Of a stretch of DNA of 56,461 nucleotides, positions 1 to 7,157 are shown piece after piece. The DNA comes from CAMQRS01 sp964370065 (GTDB lineage: Bacteria; Bacillota_I; Bacilli_A; Erysipelotrichales; Erysipelotrichaceae). The stretch spans positions 1 through 56,461 of the forward strand of contig CAYJGK010000009.1 in assembly GCA_964370065.1 (NCBI GenBank), written 5' to 3'. The position numbers and the translations under genes are program-made. The notes under the pieces were generated by a model. It saw nothing but the letters and a program-made list of their open reading frames with translations. It did no database searches and had not been told where the DNA came from. Positions within the stretch are counted from its first letter, which is position 1; every line of letters begins with the position of its first letter.

Positions 1-30
1 TAAACTTAAGTTAAATGCAATACATAAAAA

Positions 31-55
31 AATATAGCGATGGCTATATTTTTTT
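31..55. terminator. Bidirectional intrinsic terminator
   Basis: Stem AATATAGC (31-38) pairs with GCTATATT (43-50) around a GATG loop, with an A-run on one side and a T-run on the other. It ends the minus-strand PHP gene, whose stop codon is only 3 nt from the stem, and could also stop a plus-strand gene entering from the left edge. Confidence 0.75.
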
Positions 56-818
56 ATATGATAAACATCCCTACATCACTAGGTTTATGGGCATCAGAAG
101 CGGTAATGATTGTTACTTTATAATCTTTTAATATTTTATAAAACAGTTTTGATAAACCGATATCTGGATGGTTATAGCGGTAATGACAACCAGTATTTTG
201 TTCTGCGCACATATTAGCTTCTAATAAAGCTATTGCAATGTTTTCATACGTTTGTGTTAAATCATAAGTTGGATATAACTGGAATAACTTAATAGTATCA
301 GGATGCGCTAGCTGTGTAAATAAATGTGAATGAATCAAATTAATAACTTCTTCATAATACGACTTATAAATCCAGTCCACATCATAGATATTCCATAAAA
401 TATCTTTTGAAAAAGACATATCGTATAGCATATGATGTATTGAATGCACTGCACCCACTAAAAAATCAAACCTATAAGGTTTTAATATTTTTGCGATTGT
501 TTTTTCTTGCTCTTTAGAATAACAAACCTCTAAACCAAACTTGATTTCAATTCCATAATCTTTTGCTTGTATTCTCTCTTTTAATAACATAAAGTCTTTT
601 AAATCATCTTTAAACTTCATTTCTATATTACTTAGCCACTTGTCTTGAACGGGTATTTTGCGTAATGGCTCATATATTACTTCAAATTGTTTGAATCGAT
701 GTGTATGATCCAATATATGTAAACAAGTGATTCCTTTTTCTTTAGCTACTTGTATAAATTGTTCGACATATTCAACATTTAATGGACCAAACTCTAAATG
801 AGTATGTGCATCTATCAT
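54..818 (-). CDS. PHP-domain phosphoesterase, histidinol-phosphatase-like
   Basis: The 254-residue product starts with the PHP metal motif HTHLE (residues 5-9) and carries the other family motifs: LDHTHR near 37-42, the metal-binding Glu in GLEVCY, the AVHSIHH motif near residue 125 and a C-terminal SDAHKPSD motif. PHP proteins of this kind use a trinuclear metal site to hydrolyse phosphate esters; HisK-type members act on histidinol phosphate. No his genes are nearby, so the substrate is not established. The protein ends six residues after SDAHKPSD, slightly earlier than I expect for the family, so the C-terminus may be trimmed. It is a single-gene unit with its own promoter, and GAGGTG precedes the ATG. 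Confidence 0.8.
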   Translation of the reverse strand: MIDAHTHLEFGPLNVEYVEQFIQVAKEKGITCLHILDHTHRFKQFEVIYEPLRKIPVQDKWLSNIEMKFKDDLKDFMLLKERIQAKDYGIEIKFGLEVCYSKEQEKTIAKILKPYRFDFLVGAVHSIHHMLYDMSFSKDILWNIYDVDWIYKSYYEEVINLIHSHLFTQLAHPDTIKLFQLYPTYDLTQTYENIAIALLEANMCAEQNTGCHYRYNHPDIGLSKLFYKILKDYKVTIITASDAHKPSDVGMFII

Positions 819-843
819 AACGGATCACCTCTTTCTATGTATT

Positions 844-872
844 ATTGTACGATAATATGTAAAAAATGTAAA
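844..872 (-). promoter_or_regulatory. Promoter of the PHP gene
   Basis: On the minus strand, TTTACA (872-867) and TACAAT (849-844) are separated by exactly 17 bases, about 25 bases upstream of the ATG. Confidence 0.55.
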
Positions 873-908
873 GTAATGTAAGAATAATATAATTTATTTA
901 CATTGCAT

Positions 909-937
909 TTGTAAAAACTTTCAAAAAGTGGTAAACT
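909..937 (+). promoter_or_regulatory. Putative serC-serA promoter
   Basis: TTGTAA (909-914) and TAAACT (932-937) have a 17-base spacer and sit 35 bases before serC. The -10 is imperfect. The leader is too short for a T-box or other riboswitch. Confidence 0.4.
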
Positions 938-971
938 GTATTTGTTTATAAGTGAAAAGGAGGAATAGAAT

Positions 972-2054
972 ATGAGTAGAGTATATAATTTTAGTGCTGG
1001 ACCATCAATGATGCCTGCTGAGGTGTTAGAGAAAGCGCAAACTGAACTGTTAAATTATAAGGGGAGTGGACAATCCGTAATGGAGATGTCACATCGTTCT
1101 AAAGAATTTACTACAATTATTAAACAATGCGAATCTAATCTTCGCCAGTTAATGAATATTCCTGAAAACTATAAAGTCCTATTTATACAGGGAGGAGCCA
1201 GTTTACAGTTTTCAATGATACCTTATAACTTGGTAGGAAAGAATAAAAAAATAGCTTTAATTAACTCGGGTGCGTGGAGTAAAAAAGCGATGAAAGAATG
1301 TAAAAAAATAACAGAATGTGAATGTATCGCATCTAGTGAATCAAGTAATTTTAATTATATTCCTAAAGATTATACGGTACCTAATAACATAGATTATTTA
1401 TACATATGTGAGAATAACACAATATATGGTACGAAATACCATACATTACCATCTTGTGATGTACCCATTGTTGCTGATTTATCTTCATGTATATGTAGTG
1501 AACCAATCGATATTACAAAATATGGTCTCGTTTTTGCTGGAGCGCAAAAAAATTTAGGACCTGCAGGCGTTTGTATTGTTATTGTTCGTGAAGATTTAAT
1601 ACAAGAAGTAGAGAAAACATTACCTGATATGTTATCTTATAAAACTTATATTGATAATGATAGTTTATTTAATACACCGCCAACTTTTGCTATTTATATG
1701 ATGGGGTTAATGCTAGAGTATTTGTTAGAAGAAATTGGTGGATTAGAAAATATGAAAAAAATAAATGAGAAGAAAGCTAATTTACTTTATGATTTCTTAG
1801 ATTCTTCAACACTGTTTAGTGCTACGGTAGCAAAAGAGGATCGCTCTTTAATGAACATACCATTTATAACTGGCGATGAAGAATTAGATGCATTGTTTGT
1901 AAAACAAAGTGCTCAAAATGGTTTTATTAATCTGAAAGGTCACCGATCAGTAGGAGGAATGCGCGCTAGTATATATAACGCTATGCCTTATGAAGGAGTA
2001 TACCAGTTAGTTGAGTTTATGAAACAATTTGAAAAGGAGAACAAAAATGTATAA
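972..2054 (+). CDS. serC: Phosphoserine aminotransferase
   Basis: SerC is a PLP enzyme that transaminates 3-phosphohydroxypyruvate with glutamate to O-phosphoserine, the second step of serine synthesis. The 360-residue length is normal. The N-terminus has the family signature YNFSAGPSMMP, IQGGASLQFSM binds the PLP phosphate, and the Schiff-base lysine is K193 in AGAQKNLGPAG. AAAGGAGG precedes the ATG. It overlaps the following serA by 8 bases, so the two are translationally coupled in one operon. No serB-type phosphatase is adjacent, so the last step must be encoded elsewhere. Confidence 0.95.
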   Translation: MSRVYNFSAGPSMMPAEVLEKAQTELLNYKGSGQSVMEMSHRSKEFTTIIKQCESNLRQLMNIPENYKVLFIQGGASLQFSMIPYNLVGKNKKIALINSGAWSKKAMKECKKITECECIASSESSNFNYIPKDYTVPNNIDYLYICENNTIYGTKYHTLPSCDVPIVADLSSCICSEPIDITKYGLVFAGAQKNLGPAGVCIVIVREDLIQEVEKTLPDMLSYKTYIDNDSLFNTPPTFAIYMMGLMLEYLLEEIGGLENMKKINEKKANLLYDFLDSSTLFSATVAKEDRSLMNIPFITGDEELDALFVKQSAQNGFINLKGHRSVGGMRASIYNAMPYEGVYQLVEFMKQFEKENKNV

Positions 2055-3210
2055 AATTAAATTATATAATAAAATCGCTGAAGAAGGATTAAGGTTGTTT
2101 CCTGATCACTTATATAAATTTGCAACAGATTTAACGGATGAAGATGCAATTGTGGTACGAAGTGCTAAACTGCATGACGTTACATTAAATGATAAATTAA
2201 AATGTATTGCTAGAGCAGGAGCTGGAACTAACAACATTCCAATTGATGCCTGTTCTCAAAAGGGAATTGTGGTATTTAATACACCTGGAGCAAATGCTAA
2301 TGCTGTTAAAGAGTTAGTATTATCAAGCATTTTTATGAGTGCAAGACCTACTTTAGATGCAATTAAGTGGTTAAATGCAGTGAAAGAAAAAAAGGGAATT
2401 GCTGAATTAGTAGAACAGGAAAAAAAGAATTATGTAGGGAACGAAGTTGCCAATAAAACATTAGGTGTTATTGGTTTAGGTGCTATCGGAGTTAAAGTTG
2501 CAAACACAGCCTTACAGTTAGATATGAATGTCATTGGTTTTGATCCTTATATGTCTTTGCAAAATGCTTGGCAATTATCAAAAGATGTGATGTATACCAA
2601 ATCAATTGATGATATTTATAGAAACTGCGATTATATTAGTGTACACGTTCCATTAACAAATGATACTAAACACATCATTGATGTTGTTGCTCTTGCAAAA
2701 ATGAAGTCTAATGCTTGTGTTCTTAATTTTTCTAGGGCAGGATTAGTAGATGAGGAAGCTATGATTTTAGCGTTACATGAAAAGAAAATCAAACACTATT
2801 TTACTGATTTTCCAACTGAGCAAACAATACACCAAAAAAACTGTATTTGCATTCCTCATTTAGGGGCTTCTACACCTGAATCAGAAACTAAGTGTGCACA
2901 AATGGCAGTGAATCAAACGATTGATTTTTTACAAAATGGAAATATTGTCAATGCGGTAAACTTGCCTAATGTGACCATGGAAAGAAGTGGTGTATGTCGT
3001 ATCACATGTTTCCACAAAAATGTGAAGAACATGTTAGCTCAAATATCAAACATTATTTCTAATGGTGGTTTAAATATTGAAAATATGATTAATAAATCAA
3101 AAGAGGATTATGCCTACACAATGGTGGATGTTGACCAAAATGAAGTCGAGCAGGTAGTCGATCAATTGAAACAATTGGATGCTGTTTTAAAAGTGAATAT
3201 TTACAAATAA
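2047..3210 (+). CDS. serA: D-3-phosphoglycerate dehydrogenase
   Basis: SerA oxidises 3-phosphoglycerate with NAD to 3-phosphohydroxypyruvate, the first step of serine synthesis. The 387-residue form has a substrate-binding half, a Rossmann domain with GLGAIG near residue 143, catalytic R230 (NFSRAG), E258 and H271 (PHLGAST), and a C-terminal ACT domain from about residue 320, which in other SerAs senses serine. I chose ATG 2047 because AAAGGAGA lies just upstream. A TTG at 2029 would put that ribosome site inside the coding sequence. The start lies within the last codons of serC. Confidence 0.93.
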   Translation: MYKIKLYNKIAEEGLRLFPDHLYKFATDLTDEDAIVVRSAKLHDVTLNDKLKCIARAGAGTNNIPIDACSQKGIVVFNTPGANANAVKELVLSSIFMSARPTLDAIKWLNAVKEKKGIAELVEQEKKNYVGNEVANKTLGVIGLGAIGVKVANTALQLDMNVIGFDPYMSLQNAWQLSKDVMYTKSIDDIYRNCDYISVHVPLTNDTKHIIDVVALAKMKSNACVLNFSRAGLVDEEAMILALHEKKIKHYFTDFPTEQTIHQKNCICIPHLGASTPESETKCAQMAVNQTIDFLQNGNIVNAVNLPNVTMERSGVCRITCFHKNVKNMLAQISNIISNGGLNIENMINKSKEDYAYTMVDVDQNEVEQVVDQLKQLDAVLKVNIYK

Positions 3211-3212
3211 TG

Positions 3213-3238
3213 AATACCCCTTCGAAGGGGTATTTTTC
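3213..3238 (+). terminator. Terminator of serC-serA
   Basis: AATACCCC and GGGGTATT form a perfect palindrome around TTCGAA, followed by TTTTT, directly after the serA stop. Confidence 0.85.
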
Positions 3239-3303
3239 TATCTATAAAGCAATGGACAAACACATTAATATTGATTATAATCTATTAAGGAATGAGGTGT
3301 TGT

Positions 3304-4461
3304 ATGGCTAAAGTAATCTTTCATATTGATTTAAATGCTTTTTATGCAAGTGCAGAAATAGTGGATGATCCTTCACTGGAAGGATTACCAATTGCTGTAG
3401 GAGGTTTAAGCAAAAGAAGTGTAGTTTGTACGGCTAACTATGAAGCACGTTCTTTTGGGGTGAAGAGTGCTATGCCACTTTTCCAAGCACAGCAATTATG
3501 TCCACAATTAGTTGTGTTAAAAGGTAATTTTAGTTTGTATGAAAAACTATCTAAACAATTTTTTAACTTTATCAAAACTTATACACCTTTTGTAGAGGTA
3601 GCAAGTATTGATGAATGTTATGCAGATGTTACAGAAGTTATAAAAAATTATGTGCGCCCTTTAGATTTAGCATGGGAAATACAAAAACGATTAAAAGATG
3701 AATTAGGTTTAACATGTAGTATTGGTATTGCTGCTAATAAGTTTTTAGCTAAAATGGCTAGTGATATGAAAAAACCGATGGGTATTACTGTTCTTAGAAA
3801 AAGCGAATTATCTTATAAGTTATGGCCACTCTCTATTGATGATATGTTTGGCATTGGGAAAAAAAGTGCACCTAATTTAAAATTTCATGGAATTGAAACC
3901 ATTTTTGATATTGTTAATCCAGATAATGAAAAAAAAATACTACAAATATTAGGTAAGAATGCCATGAATATTATTAATAATGCAAAGGGGATTGGAAGTG
4001 ATACTTTAGTATTTAATCGTAGTGTACAATCTCTTTCTCAGTCTACTACTATGCAAAATGATGTGAGTGATTATAATGAGATAACTGCTGTTTTTTTACG
4101 ATTAGCAAAATCTTTAGCACATCGTGCACAAATAGAGAAAGTATCTGGCAAAATGATTTCCATTTCCATTCGTTATTATGATTTTAAAAACAGTGTCCGC
4201 TCTACAAATGTAAGTGATTTAATAAACGATGCACACACTTTATATGAAAATGCAATGTCTTTATTTGATCAACATTACAACGGATTACCAGTTCGTCATT
4301 TAGGTATATCGTTAGGTAGTTTGCAAAGTCAAAAACATCAAATTGTACAGATGAACATGTTTCAGCAACCAGTAGAGAAAATAGATATATTAAAAAGTTT
4401 AAATAAACAGTTAGAAGATGGTCAATTAGTATATGCTTCTAGTCTATTAGATAAGAAATAA
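3304..4461 (+). CDS. dinB: DNA polymerase IV (Y family)
   Basis: DinB is an error-prone translesion polymerase. The N-terminus reads FHIDLNAFYASAE with catalytic Asp 9, and the palm motif SIDECYADV supplies the second acidic pair near residue 102. A helix-hairpin-helix thumb (MFGIGKKSAPNL) and a little-finger domain follow. The C-terminal sequence around QMNMFQ resembles a beta-clamp binding motif. Length (385 aa) is typical. ATG 3304 is preferred over 3292 because GAGGTG at 3295-3300 sits just upstream. The gene is monocistronic, between two terminators. I see no obvious LexA box, though I could not scan for one systematically. Confidence 0.93.
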   Translation: MAKVIFHIDLNAFYASAEIVDDPSLEGLPIAVGGLSKRSVVCTANYEARSFGVKSAMPLFQAQQLCPQLVVLKGNFSLYEKLSKQFFNFIKTYTPFVEVASIDECYADVTEVIKNYVRPLDLAWEIQKRLKDELGLTCSIGIAANKFLAKMASDMKKPMGITVLRKSELSYKLWPLSIDDMFGIGKKSAPNLKFHGIETIFDIVNPDNEKKILQILGKNAMNIINNAKGIGSDTLVFNRSVQSLSQSTTMQNDVSDYNEITAVFLRLAKSLAHRAQIEKVSGKMISISIRYYDFKNSVRSTNVSDLINDAHTLYENAMSLFDQHYNGLPVRHLGISLGSLQSQKHQIVQMNMFQQPVEKIDILKSLNKQLEDGQLVYASSLLDKK

Positions 4462-4490
4462 AGTGCACATAGAAGTTGCACTTTATTTAT
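4460..4490 (+). terminator. Terminator of dinB
   Basis: AAAGTGCA (4460-4467) pairs with TGCACTTT (4477-4484), followed by an AT-rich tail. The hairpin begins at the dinB stop codon. Confidence 0.7.
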
Positions 4491-4497
4491 ATATTCA

Positions 4498-4506
4498 TGC
4501 TATAAT
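4498..4506 (+). promoter_or_regulatory. Extended -10 promoter of xerD, predicting a leaderless mRNA
   Basis: TGC followed by TATAAT (4501-4506) is a consensus extended -10 element. The expected transcription start, six to eight bases later, coincides with the xerD ATG at 4513. There is no Shine-Dalgarno sequence in the gap. Confidence 0.6.
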
Positions 4507-4512
4507 TATTTT

Positions 4513-5427
4513 ATGAAAATATTAGAAGCTTATCAAGAGTTTGAGTATGCCATTCATATTCATGAACAAAAATCTGCACATACGATACAAGCCTATCAAA
4601 AAGATGCTTATGATTATATACAGTATGTTCGTTTAGCTGGAATTGAAGATATGAATGAATTGAGTCCAACTTTAATTGAACAATATTTACTACATCATGC
4701 AGCAGCATGGAAGGAAACAACTGTTAACCGAAAAATTGTTTCTATCCGTGCTTTTCATCGTTACATTAGTGTAGAACATTCTCATGTCTTAGACCCCACA
4801 ATTACAATTGAATCTAATAAACTAGGGGTTTCATTACCAACATATTTGAGTACTAAAGAAGTTATTTCTATCATAGAATGTCAGAATAATCCAAATCAAG
4901 ATAAAAATTTATATGAACGATGCATTCTAGAATTACTTTATGGTTGTGGTTTGCGAGTGAGTGAGCTATGTAAGATTCATATTAATCACTTACATTTACA
5001 AGACAAATTATTAAAAGTGGTTGGAAAAGGGGATAAAGAGAGGTTGGTTGTGCTAAATGATATTAGTATTCAGTGTTTAGAAACATATATTTATCGTGTA
5101 CGCTCAGAATGGAATATACATCATTCTTCTATATTATTTATCAATCAATACGGCCGTAAAACAACTAGACAAGCTATCGACTTATTTATTAACCGAAAAG
5201 TAAAAGCTCTAAATATCGAAAAAAATATATCAGCTCATACATTTAGACATGCCTATGCTACACATCTTTTAGAAGGAGGTGCTGATTTAAGAAGTGTACA
5301 AGAATTATTAGGGCATAGTAGTATAACGACTACTCAAATATATACGCATGTACAATTAAAACAATTGAAGAAAGCTTATAATCAAGCTCACCCAAAATAT
5401 AAAGGAAAGCAGGAGGATGATTTATGA
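4513..5427 (+). CDS. xerD: Site-specific tyrosine recombinase XerD
   Basis: XerD works with XerC at dif to resolve chromosome dimers. The 304-residue protein has an N-terminal SAM-like DNA-binding domain and a catalytic domain with the tyrosine-recombinase residues R148 (GCGLRVSEL), K172 (GKGDKER), H242 and R245 (HTFRHAYATH), H268 (LGHSS) and the nucleophile Y277 (IYTHV). XerD rather than XerC is favoured because the next gene is deoB, as in Bacillus (ripX-drm). The ATG follows a -10 box directly, without a ribosome site. The gene overlaps deoB by 4 bases. Confidence 0.88.
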   Translation: MKILEAYQEFEYAIHIHEQKSAHTIQAYQKDAYDYIQYVRLAGIEDMNELSPTLIEQYLLHHAAAWKETTVNRKIVSIRAFHRYISVEHSHVLDPTITIESNKLGVSLPTYLSTKEVISIIECQNNPNQDKNLYERCILELLYGCGLRVSELCKIHINHLHLQDKLLKVVGKGDKERLVVLNDISIQCLETYIYRVRSEWNIHHSSILFINQYGRKTTRQAIDLFINRKVKALNIEKNISAHTFRHAYATHLLEGGADLRSVQELLGHSSITTTQIYTHVQLKQLKKAYNQAHPKYKGKQEDDL

Positions 5428-6608
5428 CATATCGTAGAATATTTTGCATTGTAATTGATTCCTTAGGTGTTGGAGCATTGCCAGATGCCGAATTGTATCA
5501 AGATTATAATGTGGATACATTGGGACATATTGCTAAACAGTACGGTCCTTTACAAATTCCGAATTTAACCAAGTTAGGATTAACTAACTTACATCATGTA
5601 AGAGGGAATGCTCGAAGTCAGAAAATGCTGGGTTATTATTTAAAAGCAAAAGAAGCAAGTTTTGGGAAAGATACGATTTCAGGACATTATGAATTGATGG
5701 GGTTACATACATTACAACCTTATCAAACATATACTGAAAATGGGTTTCCAAAGGAACTGATTGATCAATTACAACAGGCTACTCAATGTACTTTTATTGG
5801 TAATAAAGCAACGAGCGGGACACAAATCATTGATGAATTAGGAGCAATACATTGTAAAAATAATACACCAATTATATATACATCTGCAGATTCTGTCTTA
5901 CAAATTGCAGCGCATGAAAAAACGTTTGGGTTAGAACGTTTATATGAAGTGTGTGAACAAGCGGCTTCTATTTGTATGCATGAGCCTTATCGTATCGCAC
6001 GTGTTATTGCTAGACCATTTATTGGTGAGAAAAGAAATCAATTTCAAAGAACAAGTAATCGTAAAGATTATGTAAGCAATCCACCTAGTAAAACGTTACT
6101 TAATGCGTTAGTCGAAGAAAACTATGATGTCATTGGAATTGGGAAAATTAATGATATCTTCAATGGGAGTGGGATTACAACATCATACCACTCTGATAGC
6201 TCAATTCATGGCATGGAACAAACCATCGATTGCATCGATAATGATTTTAAGGGACTATGTTTTACAAACTTAGTTGATTTTGATAGTTTATGGGGGCATA
6301 GACGTGATGCTAAGGGTTATAAACTACAATTAGAACAATTTGATGAGCAACTAGGTTTGATGCTTAAAAAGCTTAAAAGCGATGATTTATTAATTGTTTG
6401 TGCAGACCACGGTAATGATCCAACATATATAGGTAATGATCACACAAGAGAATACATTCCTATACTATTTTATAATAAAACACTTTCTGGAGGTGGATTA
6501 CTACCTGTAGCAGATGACTTTTGTGTAGTGGCTAAGACCATTGCACATAATTTCAAATTACAAGAACAATACTTACTAGGTACGTCCTATTTGAAATATA
6601 TTAAATAA
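5424..6608 (+). CDS. deoB: Phosphopentomutase
   Basis: DeoB interconverts ribose- or deoxyribose-1-phosphate and the 5-phosphate, feeding nucleoside sugars into central metabolism. It belongs to the alkaline-phosphatase superfamily with two metal ions. Visible ligands are the N-terminal Asp in IDSLGVGALPDA, the conserved KDTISGHYE region, and the C-terminal DHGNDPTYIGNDHTRE motif. Length (394 aa) is normal. AGGAGG precedes the ATG, which overlaps the xerD stop (ATGA). No purine nucleoside phosphorylase follows. Confidence 0.95.
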   Translation: MTYRRIFCIVIDSLGVGALPDAELYQDYNVDTLGHIAKQYGPLQIPNLTKLGLTNLHHVRGNARSQKMLGYYLKAKEASFGKDTISGHYELMGLHTLQPYQTYTENGFPKELIDQLQQATQCTFIGNKATSGTQIIDELGAIHCKNNTPIIYTSADSVLQIAAHEKTFGLERLYEVCEQAASICMHEPYRIARVIARPFIGEKRNQFQRTSNRKDYVSNPPSKTLLNALVEENYDVIGIGKINDIFNGSGITTSYHSDSSIHGMEQTIDCIDNDFKGLCFTNLVDFDSLWGHRRDAKGYKLQLEQFDEQLGLMLKKLKSDDLLIVCADHGNDPTYIGNDHTREYIPILFYNKTLSGGGLLPVADDFCVVAKTIAHNFKLQEQYLLGTSYLKYIK

Positions 6609-6663
6609 TTACATAATATACATTATGCGAAGTTGCGTGATGTTATACCTTCTTTATAAAGTG

Positions 6664-6694
6664 AAAGAGTTATGATGTGCATAACTCTTTTTAT
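6664..6694 (+). terminator. Terminator of xerD-deoB
   Basis: AAAGAGTTATG (6664-6674) pairs perfectly with CATAACTCTTT (6680-6690), followed by further T residues. Confidence 0.85.
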
Positions 6695-6701
6695 AAATTA
6701 A

Positions 6702-6730
6702 AATAAGATCTACGAATAGATCTTATTGTA
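6702..6730 (-). terminator. Terminator of the HU gene
   Basis: An 11-bp perfect stem (6702-6712 with 6717-6727) closes a CGAA tetraloop just past the hup stop codon. The minus-strand tail is AT-rich. Confidence 0.75.
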
Positions 6731-7012
6731 TTACTTAACAGCGTCCTTTAGACTTTTTGCAGCTTTAAACTTTGGACTTTTAGATGCAGCAATTGTAATT
6801 TTTTCTTTCGTTGCTGGATTAATTCCTTGGCGTTCAGCTCTCTCTGTAATTTCAAATTTACCAAAACCAGAAACATCTACTTTGTTTCCTTCACTTAAAG
6901 CTTTAGTAATTTCTCCAAAGATTGTTTCAACAGCAATAGTTGCATCTTTTTTTGTTAATCCTAATTTTTCTACTACGGCTTCTGCTAATAATTTTTTATT
7001 AATTGTTTCCAT
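6731..7012 (-). CDS. hup: DNA-binding protein HU
   Basis: HU is a small, abundant nucleoid protein that bends DNA as a dimer. The 93-residue product has the usual N-terminal helical dimerisation part (MNKKLLAEAV-like start, written here METINKKLLAEAV), the FGKFEI strand, and the DNA-binding arm with RQGINPATKEKI. The C-terminus (FKAAKSLKDAVK) is standard. It has its own strong promoter and a terminator, with AGGAGG before the ATG. A long open frame on the opposite strand is only a shadow. Confidence 0.95.
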   Translation of the reverse strand: METINKKLLAEAVVEKLGLTKKDATIAVETIFGEITKALSEGNKVDVSGFGKFEITERAERQGINPATKEKITIAASKSPKFKAAKSLKDAVK

Positions 7013-7043
7013 TTTATAATCTGCCTCCTAATTTTATGTATTT

Positions 7044-7072
7044 ATAGTATCACTTATTTATATTAAAAGCAA
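7044..7072 (-). promoter_or_regulatory. Promoter of hup
   Basis: TTGCTT (7072-7067) and TACTAT (7049-7044) on the minus strand, separated by 17 bases, about 30 bases upstream of the start codon. Confidence 0.55.
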
Positions 7073-7112
7073 TAATAAAAGGCTTATACACTTTATAATT
7101 AGTGATTTAAAT

Positions 7113-7138
7113 AGAGGATGACTATTTAATCATCCTCT
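7113..7138 (-). terminator. Hairpin downstream of the glycyl radical enzyme gene
   Basis: AGAGGATG (7113-7120) pairs with CATCCTCT (7131-7138). The trailing minus-strand sequence is ATTTAAAT, so the U-tract is weak. Confidence 0.6.
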
Positions 7139-7157
7139 TACTTATCTATTAGTATAT

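Noticed and set aside
819..971. T-box or riboswitch before serC
   Set aside because: The space between promoter and start is about 35 bases and shows no conserved leader structure.
6726..7019. Plus-strand open frame opposite the HU gene
   Set aside because: It is a shadow of hup; no ribosome site, and the HU protein is unmistakable.
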